A stretch of DNA of 64,000 nucleotides from Linyphia triangularis (taxonomy: Eukaryota; Arthropoda; Arachnida; Araneae; Linyphiidae), in NCBI GenBank assembly GCA_963978545.1, contig OZ021727.1, positions 50,659,487-50,723,486 of the forward strand, given 5' to 3'. A program made the translations under genes and the position numbers. The number at the start of each line of letters is the position of its first letter. Within the stretch, counting starts at the first letter, position 1. Below, piece after piece: positions 26,232 through 41,200 of the stretch. The notes beneath the pieces were generated by a model. That model did not search any database. It was not told the DNA's origin and worked only from the letters and a program-made list of their open reading frames with translations.

Positions 26232-29200
26232 TTTTTTTTTTTTTTGTCGTCGTCATGTTGGAATCAGTGCGAATAGTGGGTAGACGTGGAGCGACGCGTC
26301 CCTCCACTTTTAAAGAAAATATCCATGCGTCGCCTCACTTCTACGGTTCTTGGTCAATCTCGCATAATGCTGGGTAAAATACACTCGAAGTTTTAAAATG
26401 TTAATACAGAGTATTGAAATTGAAATATAGTGTTATAAGAAAGGATAAAGGGGTAACAAAATATGTTTAGTGATGGTTTTTTTCATAGTTATTTTTTTTA
26501 AAAAATCGTGTATTTTGGAACAATTCTCGAGATTTCGGCATGGATTGACCAATTTTCATAGAACCACTGTTTTTGTCATTTTCCAATACTGCTATGCTAC
26601 CTGGGTTAACTTCATTAGGGATATTAGGATTTATACATTAGGCCGAAAAAACCTATCGATTTGAAGAGGATTTTTAAAGAATCGTACGTTTATATGGGTA
26701 TCTTAATACTGTTACTGTGATAAGGTTGGCCAGTGTATTTAAAATTAAATAGAAAAGGTGGAAATAAATGGTTAGTTCATTAAAAGAATGAACTCATATA
26801 AAGTACCGATAGATTTGCTACAAAACTTTTTTTTTATAACAGAGTAGGATACTTTTAGGCATAATTTATAGAAATTATTCATTAAATAAACCATTTTAAT
26901 ACACATTAAGAAAAATAATAAATTTTCTAACCATAAACTGCACATTAGGTGCATATTGTGTTAGCAAATAATTATATAATAAGAAACGTCAAAATAAAAT
27001 ATATTTATGTTAATAAAAATGGACAACATAATTTGAGAAAGAGGAAAATGAATAAGTACGATAGAGAATGTCAAATTTATTGTATTATATTTATCTGTCG
27101 TAGACTTAACTTTGTTGGTTGGTTGGTTGTTTTCAGATTATCTGGCGCCGTCAGCAACACGAGGGCTATAATGGGCCGAAACATTCATCATTAGACAAGC
27201 CAACATACATTTACAAACACCCATGCCTAACACGGGACTCGAACCCGCAACCTCGCGGTCTAGAGGCTAGCAAGCTAACCACTATACCGTTTGGTCGGCG
27301 ACTTAACTTTGTAATTACTGCTAATCTATTTCCTCTAAAAATTATTGACGATTACGGAAAGAAGAGAACCTTCAAGTTTTGAATTCTAAAAGTAAGGGAA
27401 AGTTGCGTAATACTGATGCTTGACATAATATAACTTTAATGTTCAAATATTACAAATATAATCTTTAAACCTTTGGTATCTAGAAACCAGTTCATTTTAA
27501 TTGCCTTATAACAGAATCATATTATTAAAATAGTGCGTTAAGATACTAATTCGCTAATTTGACCTAAACTTGCCAAGTTTTGATGATAAGTTGATACTTA
27601 AGATAAAAAACTATTTGTGAAAAGAATGCAAACAGACGCACTGCTGTTCTAAAAATAAGTACCAAGCCTCTTTTTTCTGGTTTTTTCAGGTGAGGTATTT
27701 TAATAAATGTTGCACATATTCAACATTTATTCAAATACCTCACCTTGGAATTTGCCTATCATTTCGCAAAATCATGTTTGCTGAAAGAACTGATCCTATT
27801 TTCAGAGTAATATCTCTTAACTTAGAATCCAACATTAACATTTCTCTTTAAAAAACCATCCACCTCTTATCTTTAAAGATGAATGCTTCTGCCTGATTCG
27901 AGTTGAGTATTTTACTGACGTACGAATGCCGATAAAATATTTAAGGTCGGATAAAGGAGCCATTTACTAAACAACATTAACAAAAATTGTATCTTGTGAT
28001 TCAGAGAAACGTGTCTTTCTGTATCTAGAAAATAAGTTGTTTTTCATGACATGGATACATGCATACGAGAGTTGGATTACAGGAGAATATTGAGAGCAAG
28101 ACCTCAACAGGTGATGGACAAATCTGTTTTAGAACTTTTATGCTTCCATCAATAAAATGTGTCACGAAACAGAGTGATTCATTTGAGTGGGAGAAATGTA
28201 ACCTGTTTCACCACTAATACTGAAAAGCAACCAAGAATGTTTTATAATTTCTACAAAGTAGAACTAAGCTTAAGTTTCAATATTTAAACTTTCCATGGCA
28301 TGTTCAAGAATTTATAAGATAAGCTAAACTTGCTATTGAGTTCACTCGACCGTGCGGAAGAGATAACAGAGATGACTACGTTAGAGCAACTTTACACTCA
28401 ATATTTCGATGCCAAAATTCGACTAAATATCCGATCTGAAGATTATAGATTAGATTAAAATTAGCAAACGAACACAATTGACCTCCCTCTGAATTGTTAG
28501 CTAGGGCGTGATAGAACTGAAATTGCAGCTATTTACGCATGGTGAGTCTCTTTCATCAAAATTACTTTTGAGTAATGGACAAAGAACTGCAAACGAAGAA
28601 GTTACGCTAGTTTAATTACTATTAGAATTCTATACTCGACAATCAGACTTACAGTGTTAGAATTCTCTACACGAAAATTCGCTTTTTGCGAATCCCCCTA
28701 TTGTTTTTATCATATGACAAAATATTATTGTAATCCCTGGTTTTTAATTGATTCTCAATGGTCCATTTTAGTCAAAATCCTTATGACTAAAAAAAAATGT
28801 ATCTAAATTTACTTTTAAAAAATGAAAAATAACTATACACCTCAAAACATATTGTATTATTCTAATGTATTTACAAAATTTGTATGTAAAGCATAACAAA
28901 TGGTATGTTTGTAATACCTCCTTGTCCACTAATGCAGACGAATATAACCCACGCTATAACGCTAGCAAAACATATTTGATTTAAAGCATTATACAGACAA
29001 GCTTCCACAATCGATGGTTTCTTACGACTAACTCCGAATATCGAATATATGATACAGCAGGTCGAAGCAGCCCATCCACAATACAGAATCATCTGAAAAT
29101 AAATTACAAAATAATTGTTTCAAAAACATACAACACATTAAATTGAAAATATTTTTATTGAAAAATATAATTAAAAAAACCTTTCTAGACAATTAGTGAC

Positions 29201-32200
29201 TTTGCATTTTTCTGGTATACTTCTAATCACTACGTATTTTTTTAAAGAAAAAACTGAGGTTTTGGTTAGGAAAATATTGTATAAGCATATAAAAAAATTT
29301 ATTGCAAACTTATAGACTTACTGAGCTAATTTTCAATTGCTTTGTCTGACTTCTTTTAAACAAATAGTATGCCATGCCCACCCCTATCACGTAAGGGCCT
29401 ATTCTCATGTACGGCATTACATACAGTTGATCGTAGTATTCGATAATCCTGCAAATATAAGCTGGTTATATATTTCACAACTTAAACTTCTGTTTATTTA
29501 TAAATAAATTTAACATTTCTTATTAAAAATCACTAATTATAAACTAAATTAATCTAAATCACGTAATACATTAAGTGTGTAAAATTTAAGCATTAGTTTT
29601 TCGGTTAGAGTTTTTAAGTGAGCAGCTCAGTTACTTGATTGAATATTGTATGGTGAATTGCCATATTGAGCCTTACTTGAGCGTATGATGCAATTAAACT
29701 AAAATTGTTAATTATAATCATGTTTCTTAGTTCTATACAAGTCCAAAGTACTAAAATATTGGTTCGAGTTCCTATTTATTGATATTTATGACATATTTCC
29801 TTACACCATTGTCATGAATAAACTATTAAAATATGTGAATATTGCTTCTATGTGTATGCCAGAGCATTCTTATGATACATATTTCATCTACCATGTGTGG
29901 AATGTTTTGAAAAATTGCTCTGTGGCAAAATTTAATACGATATTACTTATGTACTTGAAAAATAGCTTTGAAAGTATGATGGGCTTTTTGAGCTACCGGA
30001 TTCCATAAAGAACTTATTTTTAAGTTTGAGAATACAGAGCAATATAACAAATTGTTTAAAGAAAATTATATCTATATTAAAGACCAACTCTTAGAATTGT
30101 TTAATTTTTGACAAGGATGTGCAACTGCGCACTAACTGTTCTCTATTCTTTTACAAACATCCCTGTAATATTTTTACTTTCAAATCTATTGTCTCTTTTG
30201 TCATTGATAAGTAAAAACATCCTCTTTGATGTGAATATTGTGTGACTGACTTTCTTCATTGAAAAGATTAGAGAAAAACTGATCGATGCTAAAGTTTAGT
30301 ATGCTAGTGAAGGTATATTATTATTACTATTTATGCGATAAAAGAAGAACAGAAGTACATTACAAGTATTGAATAGATGTATGTATTTGTTTCAGTATTA
30401 AAGTATTAATATAATTTAGTATTATTAGGTATACAGAAGTTAAAAAATTCAAAATAAATTTTGCAGTTTTATAAAAATTAGTAATGTTATCATACTGTAT
30501 TATCTTACTTTCTTACGTATACATTGAAGGTATATCTATGCTGCAAGTTTTCATACATGTGTAGAATGAAATTGGGTAAATTTAAATGGTACGTAATAAA
30601 AAAATTAGTTAAAACTGTAGTACTCAGAAGCATAACCAAGATTGAGATTCCAAACATTGGCCACCTAAAAATAATAAATTGAAAATGTATGAAATATAAA
30701 ATAAATTAAGGAGAATTGTTGTATAAAAATTAAAAAAAAAAGAATAATGTTTAACGAGGGTTCATTTTTAACTTTAAAAAAAAAAAACTAAATTAAAAAA
30801 AACTGATATATGTACTTTTCATTTTTAATACACTGTATAATACTTTCACATAAACTATACATGACTTAAGTTTTGAGCATGTTTTTTGTGGATTAAAAAA
30901 CTATTATGAAGTAACTTGGAACTTCGTAATTTTAAATTAATCTAATTAAAATTTCAAAATAGGAAAAAAAAAGTGAATGATGACGTACCTCCATAGAGTT
31001 CCTAAAAATAAAGGACTGATTACAAAGAACTGCATATCGTTGGACAGAAACCAAGACCAAGCCATACACTAAAAAAAAATTATACTTTATATATTTCAAG
31101 AGGAAATTTAAAAGAAAAATTCAAGTTAAATAGTGAACCATTCAAAACTGAATTTTAAATTATTTAAAGTATAAATTACATACCATTTCAGTGATCGACC
31201 ATATATTACTGATATACAACAAGTTACGCCACCAATACTTCTTGCATATTTGCTCTCCGGGATACGTTGACCAAAGCGAGTTTGATCCCACGTAAGGGAA
31301 AATGATTGCATAAAACCCTAATATTATCATATACATAGGTGTAATCCTGAAAAATAAATTCTTTATTTAAAGATGTCTGAATAATATTCAGAATACAATC
31401 TGGGGAATTATCTCGAAACATTTATTCTTATTCTTTACTTTATGATTGCTAAAATATGGTGAAATGTCATTATACCATACCATCCTAACCTAAATTTAGA
31501 TGTCTTAATTAATTTGTTTTATTGAGAGACATTTGAATATTTATTCTATCAATATTTTAAATAAATTATTTTTATGTGTATAAGTTTTATGTTAAGCGTG
31601 AAAAAAAATAAGTTTTACATTCTACAAAAATAGTAACCATACAAAACATTTATTTTATTTAAAAATATTAAGCTGAAAACTAACATTGTGGTATACAGGG
31701 TGGTCATAAAGAAACTTAGCGATATATGGACGTCTAACGGCCGTTCCGTTCAACAGATCGAGATGAGATTTCAGGTATAGTTATTCAGAGGTATGAGCTG
31801 AGATTCTGTGAATGGCAACAAAATGGCGTTTACGGTTATAGTTACAGAAACTCGAAACTTTCGAATGGCAACACCTACTTTTTCCTGTCGCAAAATGCTC
31901 AACGCATGTGAAAACCCTAAAGAGCATTGGAAACGGTACGTGTATCACAAAAAACGGACGAGTTATGCACTCACAAAAAAAAAACCCCTCTGCAACGGCA
32001 AACAAAAACACGATTGGGACGTAAGTTAGAAATTTGCATATGACTGAGGCCAAAGTTCACATGGGTGCCAACAATAGCAATTTTATCGGTTTTCTGTGCT
32101 AAATATCTGGTGAGCAGCGTTCTGTGTTTGGAGTCTTGCCTCTGCAGAGTTGTTTTTTGAGAATGCATAATGTATCCGTTTTTTTATGATATGCAAACCG

Positions 32201-35200
32201 TTCCAACACTCTTTAGGGTTTTCGCATGCGCTGAGCATTTTGCGACAGGAAAAAGTGTTATCATTCGAAAATTTCAAGTTTCTGTAACTATAAACGTAAC
32301 CATGAACGTCATTTTGTTGTCATTCACAAAATCTCGAGCTCCCTATCTCAAAATAACTATACCTGAAACCTCATCTCGATCTGTTGAACAGAACGGCCGC
32401 TAGAGATAAATATATAGGCAAAGTTTCTTTATAACCACCCTGAATTTATCTTATGACTATAGTTGAAATTACCGTAGCCTGACACAAAGTACTCGGATGA
32501 AAGCACACTATCTGAAAGTTTTGATTGGCTGCAAAGAATTCGCAACCAATCAGAGCCTTTAATAAATGTATTTCCCTCCGTGTACTTAGGGTAAGATTAG
32601 GATGATTTCAACTACAGTGAATAGTTTCATAAAGATACAATTCTCAGGATTCCTAAAAATTGCCCAAATGTTCCTAAAATAAGAGGATAAGCGGATATTT
32701 AAGGAGAATACCCCATATGCACAATTTACTTATTTACAATAAAGACTATCCGACTGCAAGCAATTTAACAATATTAGATTTGTTTACTTAGAATCGAAAT
32801 AAACAGTGAATGTGTGGCTCCCGATAACCTTGCGGTAGAGTATCGAGCTCATAACCGGAGGGTTGTGGGTTCGAGCCTCCATCCGCCAAATATCGGTGTG
32901 TACCTAATGGGGGCTGGTGCACATTAAATCTGTCGTGGCCTCAATGTCCTCTCGTTGGTGTGGTGCGGTCGGAGAGAGGGGTTTACACCAGAAGATTTCG
33001 ACCTCTTATTCTTCTAGATGCTCAAAATTACGAGACGTATTTGGTTGTGTTAAGCACTTTATAAGTGGCAGAAATAGACAGTCGGTGGTTTCAAACAAAC
33101 AAACAATAGTGAATGTTTGCTGTTGAGAATCAGTTACGGAAGTTGCATTCTTAAAGGAAGAAAAAATATAGAATTTCAATCTCCTATTTTGAGTTTTGTA
33201 GTAAACTATTGACAATTTATTGTAATTGTTGATTTAAAATTAATTGTACATGGTGAACAGCAAAATCACCATCAATATTTTAAATACGTACATTATAAAA
33301 GGTGATTAAAAATATACTGACGATACTCAGAGGCTCGTAGCTCCGGTTTTACTGTACGGATCCGAATGGAACTTTAAATACATGTTATGTAGATCATACG
33401 GACGAGGCTTCCATCGAAGAAAAATAGTGTGAAGTGTTGCCGATAGGGGACGCTGTAACGATGTAAAAAGCAAAATAACTTTTTAAAAATCAAAGAACAA
33501 CTGAATATTTTATTTATTTACACACCTGTGACAACTACGTATGTGCACACCTTGCAGGTCAACAATCAGGGGTGTAGTGGAGCGGGAACGCGTGGGAACG
33601 GCGATCCTTTACCTTTTTAGAAGGCGGAACGGCGTTCCCTCACCTAATTTTTTTCTTTCTTTTATCTTTTCATTAAACGCAAAGTCAAGAAAGAAAACGA
33701 AAAGGTTCTTTCCTGAGAACTATGCTGCTGTTTTCGATCAGCAGCTTCAGAGCTGAACAAGCAAGTTGAAAAAGGCGCGGCAACTAACTCACACGGCCAT
33801 TCCATCAACAATCCAACACATGCACTCGACACCCCCTTCCCCCCGCCCCCCCCCCTCTCCTACTTGGTTTAATGTTTCAATACTTCTTCATTAGAACTAT
33901 AATTCATCCAATGCAGATTATCTTCTATATTTGTGGATGAATTCCAGACTTCAAAGTTGCATGGTTCTTCATACACAAAATGACGCCAACTCTCTCCAAA
34001 ACTGCGGTCTGCCCGATATTGTCAGTTCTTTGCGCCCTTTCCTTGATGAATGTTTTTCTAATTTTAACGGGAACGCTAATCGATTTCTCAACAAAAGTGG
34101 TGTAACTTTTTTTTTTTCATTTTTTTATATTACCCACGTGTTTTGAAATTACGGAATTATGCATTTATATTGGCTTGCCAGGTATTGGGAAAATCAAACT
34201 GATACGTTGTTTGAACATGACAAAATATATTCTAAACAGTATTGATTTTGTTACTCCTGCTACTTTAACTCAATACATAAAAATAATGGAAATGGGTGGC
34301 CTCAGGTTGGTGCATGGGAGGATGCTTTTATTCCCTCCCTAATAGTTACTTGAATTTTTATAAAAGTGGAGAAAAGGGCAAAATTCACAGGAAAAATAAA
34401 CTGTGTGCTATTTAATAATAGATTTTGTATTTGTCATAGTGAGAAGGGAAATAGTTTTGAAAAATCAAAGTTTGGGGGAAAAAATGTTCCTTGCAACCTA
34501 CAAATGATACTGCCGAAACTCATGATATTGAATCTATTCACATTTGCTTTGAGGTTATATATTTCACTTTTCTTAATATAAAATTGCTAATGGTTTTGCA
34601 AATGGGTACAATACATCAAAATCGGGCTGTGAAATAGTGAGAAAGCAATGAAAATGAATTTAAAATTTCAAAAGTAAATTGCTTTTTGGTTTGAGATTGG
34701 GAAATCTTACATTTACAGCTTTTGCAGAGTTTATTCCAAAATGTAGCAACAGTTCTTAAAAAAATCTTTTTCTCCCAAGTTTAAAAAAAATCAACATTAA
34801 ATACAGTGGTGGCGGTAAGGGGAGGAAATTATTCCCGATATTTTTTAAATTGTAGTGATTTTGATGACAATGTACATCTATCAATTGATGAGTCTATATT
34901 TGGTTAGTTGTTTGTACGATCAACGGCCTACTTTTATGTACAATGACGGCTAATCGTGCAGGGACCAACAGCTTAAAGTGGATTTCGAATCATAACGAAC
35001 ATCCATGCCTAGCACCTTTGGCATGCGAGGATAGAGCTCTAACCATACAGCCATCAGGTTTGAATCGAAACTCGATCTCTTATGGAAATTTCTCTGATTG
35101 AAAATTGTTTAAGAAATCATGTAAATAATCTGTTTAAAATGAATTGTTGATAATCTGTTTAAAATGAATTGTTCATAATCTGTTTGAAAATTGTTGCAAA

Positions 35201-38200
35201 AAATCTATTTAAAAATTGTGTCAATAATATGTTTGAAAATATCTTCTAATCCATTTATAAAGTGTCAAACAATCTGTTAAAATGGGTTGTGCAAAGCAAA
35301 TTGTTAAAAAATCCAGATAACTTAATAGTTTTAAAAAGATATTTAAATAAAAAAACTCTAAACACACGTTTTTCTTTTCAGTTTTGAGGAGCTCATTATC
35401 TGTTTTGAGATTATTAAAGTAAAATATAGAAAGTTATTTATTCTTAGTTGTAATTTCCACTCCCCCCCCCCCCATACACACACAGAAAAAAAAACAAAAG
35501 TATATACGTTTGTAACGACGCGACATAGCGTTCCCATACCTTTTTATTTTACACTACACCACTGTCAACAATAAACTTAAAGTCGCTTTAACAACGACCA
35601 CACGCAAAGTATTAGTTGGAATGATGGAGACGTGGCAAACGATGCTGTGGTTTTCAAGTCCGCTTCATTAGTTTTTGTTTGGTTTGTATACTCAACGACC
35701 TATGACTTTGTTCACAACAACGGCTAATCAGGCTGGGACCTACAGTTTAACGTGGATTTCGAACCACAACGAACATCCATGCCTAACTCAGGATTCATTA
35801 GTTAAACGTCCTTGATAAACGCGATCTTTGAGAAAACTCCGTAGCCAAAAGTCATAAAAGAGTTCAAATCCAAGGATCTTTGCTGACCAGTAGGCCTGGG
35901 CATCTGCATCGCGATATATCGGGAAGCAGACATCACGATGTCACGATACATTGCGATGTGAACTATATATTTTTTACAAAATACTATAAAACAACGTTTT
36001 CACAACACGCTATATAGCCGAAAGTTATGCTTACTTAGCTAATTTGTTATTATAAATGAAAAGAGACGGGGGGGGAGACAAGTGCACTTCATGGCAGTGC
36101 ACATGTTACTTTAGTTATTGGATATTCTTAATTATTAAATACAAAACATACTTTATAATGAATATTGTATTACTTACTAGTACAATATAACTATTAAACA
36201 ATAAAAATAAAATTAATGCATAACATTTAAAATTCTAATAATCTTTATTTTGGGCCAAAAAAAAATCTGCATTTCCTCATTTTTAAGAAGAAAGTTGGAT
36301 TGAGTAATTAATCTTATGTCTTATGGAAATAAACTTTATTCAAATTGTACAAACTGAAAAAAAATTATAAAACATTTATTTCCTTACGAGTCAGAAGAGA
36401 AAATCATTCAACGTAAATGGGAAAAAAATCGTTTATAAGTATTTAAGCAATCAAACTAGAGAAACAACTGTGATCCGTCCATGCGCTAGTTCATATTGAC
36501 TTTGGCAGATATAACAAACCATCATAGTAATAAATAACCTGATTATCTTAACTGAGTAAGAATTAGACAGAAATTACTGCGCTAGAATACAGCAATCCCC
36601 TTGAGTAATAAAGCAAAGCTCTCAAAGGGTAAAAATTTTGGATAAAAAAACCCTGAAGTTAATTTAAAAGATTTAAAGATACAAAAATTTTATATTTTAT
36701 TTCTTCCAAGCTAGAAAAGAGAAAGAAAAAAAAAAAAAAAAAAAAAAATGAAACACAAAAAGTCCAGGAAATACTCAATTGAATTCCAAAAATAGAATAT
36801 CAAAGTCTTACATCTGATGTTGAGAGAACAATACAAAAAAATTTCAAGCAATAAAAGGAATACATCTTTCATCGAATCTCTAATATTATTAGACTACTGG
36901 CGCATGAAAACCACCTCGAAATTTCAATACTCAGCTGTAAAAACGAAGTACGAAATAAACGCGAGACCTAAAAAAAACCACATTGTAAAACTGAATTATA
37001 ATTTCAAAATGTCATACGTGCTTTTTCCCTTGAAATGTGCACTTTTTTCCAACTTTACAAGAAGTTTCAAAAGGGAGGGGATGCAAAAGCGAATGCAACA
37101 TGTATGAGAGATTAAGTGCGCGATGCCGTATGTGGCGCTTTGTTTCTATACAATCTTGTAAACATCGCACATACCGAAGGTGGTTACGATTACTACGATG
37201 CGGATGAAGTATTGCCCCAGCAAATGGAAATCGTCTCAAACGGCGCGGTGTTAGCTGCTACAGTACGTTTCTGTACAGTCTTGGAGACACCGCGCATATG
37301 CAGGGTGGATTACTGCGATGTGTTGAAGTATCGTGTTTCAAACGGCGCGGTGTCGACGGTTTCAATACGTTTCTTAGTATCTTAGAAACCCCGCGCATCA
37401 ATCATGGCATCAACGGTTCTTCGTCCTTGAAATGCTAGGCAAGGATCGTGCTCTCGTCAAAAAAGATCGTGATGCATCGGTTATGCGAAAATAGTGACAC
37501 CGGTTTGACGATGTTGATTTCACACCGGTTTTGGACGATGTATCGATACATCGCCCAAGCCTACTGACCAGACCATGTCGTGATGTATGCCGCCATGTCG
37601 TGTGCCCAGACTTGTATCGGGAATGTAGCGACTGTTGTTGCTCAGCATAAGGATTGGTGGAATATCATATGCGGCAATGTTGTGTGTTCCCAACACCATC
37701 TAAATGAAAATGAGCATCATAAGATAGACGATATGATTTAGACGATAAGATAGACGATAGTAAGAACTCATCCACTTGCATCCTCATCAAAAAACGCAAG
37801 GCCAAATCAAGATGTACAGAGTACAATTTCAAATGTTGCACGAAATGGATCTTGTAAGGGTACAAATTTATAATTTTGCGTAAAATTATGCACTCAATTG
37901 CCCTCGGAATGTCCAGTGCTCGTGCTATTGAGCGTTCACTTTATGCACTCAATTGCCCTCGGAATGTCCAGTGCTCGTGCTATTGAGTGTTCACTTTATG
38001 CACTCAATTGCCCTCAGAATGTCCAGTGCTCGTGCTATTGAGCGTTCACTTTACAGTAGCATTTGAAGAGCTTGTAAACTGTTGCAATTGAAAATTCTTC
38101 CACATTCGCCGGCTAAGTTACATGTCGTTCTCTTCTCGGTGCAACATCCAGAGGACCTGTTCCGAACCTTATTTATCGCTTTAAAAGTGAAATTACTCAC

Positions 38201-41200
38201 TTGCATACGGTATTTGCAGTACAGCGCTTTTATTGGCAACATTTTAAACTATTTTTTTTCGATGGAAACCTCGGCCGCATCATCTACATAACGCGTATTT
38301 AAAATTTCATTAAAATCCTTTCAGTAGAAGCATAGCTACTAGCCTCCGAATACCGAAAGTCAAATTTTAACCACTCTGTAAAAAAAAATTTCATAATTTT
38401 ATTGCGATTTTTCAGCAAATATTAGCTGTATAATAAGATTCAATGATACCAGAGTGCACATAATCCCATACGATTATAAACATTTATCGTAGTGATTAAA
38501 TTGGCACAGAATTGGGACTAAGATTGTCATAACTACCGACGTGAAATGTAACTTGAACTATAATTTTTATGGACATATAATTGCGCGGAATTATAAAGTC
38601 ATGTACTACCATAGACTAAACATTATTTGTTTTGCTATTCATACTATTAATAGTGATGGTTCATGGAATGGTTTATTTTTATCCATGAAAATTTTCCGAG
38701 GTTCAGAATAGAATTTTTGTTTAGAACCTCAGATTGGTATAAATTAAATAGCATTCACTCGATTTTGAAAAGTTCAAGTTTCATTTATCAAATTGGTGAG
38801 GATGAGGGTTTTTTCAAAGAAAATGTTAACTATATCATTTTGGAAACATCTCGTGCAAATAATAAATGATTCTTCTTACGTGTATACATGTATGATGGAT
38901 GAGAGTTGTTTAAAAAAAAATGTTAACTACATTATTTTGGAAATATCTCGTGCACATAGTAAAAAATTATTTTTACGCACATACATTTTTGATTGTGCTG
39001 ATCAAACCTCGTAAAGTACATTAATTACTAAAAGTACATTCATTTATTGATTTTAACTTAACAATCTTAAATAATAGTTAACATATTTATTGAGAATAAA
39101 AAAAAAATATAGATACCTAATGAAACGATGAGCATAAAAATTAAGCCATGACTTTCTTTTATTTGTTGCTGCATTTTGAAAGAAAGAGTGAGCATTTAAC
39201 AAGCCACTAAAAATAAACAAAAATTTCCATTAAGCTATAATAACGTTTAGTATACTAGAAGTTTATGTTTTTTAGAAATTGATTAGATATTTATTAGACT
39301 AGATATTTTAGATATTGTTTAAAAGGCAACAGTTTGTGCATGATTAATTGTTTGTACTTATAACAGAAAATGGAATTTTTGCTATGCACATAATGATTGG
39401 GTAAATCATCATTTACGGATGAACCAAAACATAATTTTTTTACTGAATAATATTATTGTATTAAGAAGGGGTAGAATAAACCTCCACATTCCGAATTATT
39501 GTCAAAAGATGTTGTCATCTAGACTTACAAGCCAAGCCACTCTTCAAACACTAGCATTTAGCTGAAATGCGAGACAGACTTTTGTACTGACATACCAGGT
39601 CAGGTATTACTAGCAAGCAAGCAAGCCCATAGTCACGATTGTTTTTCGGGTGGGGGGGAGGGGTAATAGTCGAAGATTTGATTAAACACATATGACAAGT
39701 TAAACAGAAAAAAAAGAAGGGAAGTGGTAAAACAATATTTCACACAATTTCGATTGGGGGGGGGGGGTGTCCCGTTAGCTTGGTCCCCCCTGTCTATGGC
39801 CCTGCTAGCAAGTGATATCGGGTACCTATTAAATGTTGGCTTTTAGTGCAAGTTTGAAGGTTTAGCTCACAATCTGCAGTTTACAAGGCCTCTTTTTAAT
39901 CAAGAAGGCTAAAGCAGGCTAAATGCACTCAAGGTTCGTGCCTTAAAATTTGTAAAAAATTTAAGTTTGAGTTCATTATTATTCATTAAAATTTAAATTC
40001 TTCCCTTTAAATGATATCTCATTTGTAATAATATCTCATTTCAAAGTATCTTTAGTAATTTTTTGAAGATAAAATTGGGAACTATTAGTTCAAGTAAACT
40101 TTTCATTAAAATGCGTTTTTCTCAAAACTACATTTTTCATTACTCATGTACTTTTTTCTCAAAAACTTAACAAACTATCACCTTAAATTATTTTTAATTT
40201 TTTTTTCTATTATGTATCGGTCTATACTGAAGTGAGATTTTGTTTTTATTTTTAAAATATTTTTTGTTCTGGTTTATTTAGTAAAAAAAAAAAAAAAAAA
40301 AATAAAAAAAAAAAAAAAAAAAAAAAAAATGCTTTTTAACAAATTTGAGCGACTTTCACGATAATTCATTAACCTTTAACTGCTGTGGTTGGGTGGTTTG
40401 ACGTTTTTGGCGCAAGAGCAACACATGGTCCATACTGCACCACACAAATTTGTGAACATCAGTTTAAAGTTTAAGAAACATAGTATCAGAAAAATTAATA
40501 TAAAAGTCAAAGATGAGATATTTTAGGGGGTGGAAGCATTCCACAAAAAATGACTCGCGGTCTGTCAGACCGCTTACAGCAGTTAAAGGTTAAAAAAAAA
40601 AAAGTAAATCAATTACAATTAAAAAACAACTTCAGTAGAATAAAAAGTGTCTGCTAAATGTACTGAAGAAGAATTAGGCTTCTATATCAAGTACTTTCTG
40701 AGTAAAAGGTATATGACTTAAGAAAAATGTAGGTTTGAGAAAAACGCATTTTAAAGAAAACTTTACGTACATTAATAGTTCTAAATGTTATCTTCAAAAA
40801 ATTATTAAACACACTTTTAAATTTAGTTTTTATATTATTACCAATTAGATATTATTTTAAAGAGAAGAATTTAAATTTTAATAAACAATAATAAACTTAA
40901 AATCGATTTTTTTTAAAATAAATTTTAGAATACCAACTCTTCTTAAACTCATTTTTAATTCACGAAAAGGATTTTCTAAGAGAAGAATAATGCATGACAG
41001 GATAAGAAAACAATATCCTATCTATCTATTTAATATAATGTTTAAATATAATTTGAGAAACATACAAATAATTAACTAATTATGTAAAAATTAGGTTTCT
41101 TGCAGCCTATTTTATAACTATAACATGAAAATCTATATTATAATCACACAAGGATTTATTTGTATTTCAAAAACTTAATCTTACCTTAACAAGAAAAAAG

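Larger units (their letters stand above)
33567..35564. mobile_element. hAT-type DNA transposon, non-autonomous, 8-bp TSD
   Basis: Ends CAGGGGTGTAGTG and CACTACACCACTG, both followed or preceded by GCGTTCCC-type subterminal text. TCAACAAT flanks it at 33559-33566 and 35565-35572. No transposase frame is recognisable. It contains a SINE and a 27-bp minisatellite. Confidence 0.9.

Noticed and set aside
27230..27299. Functional tRNA gene
   Set aside because: A and B boxes are present but the acceptor stem does not close, and the unit continues into a SINE body with target duplications.
37888..38052. CRISPR-like array
   Set aside because: Units are directly tandem with no spacers, and the window is eukaryotic.
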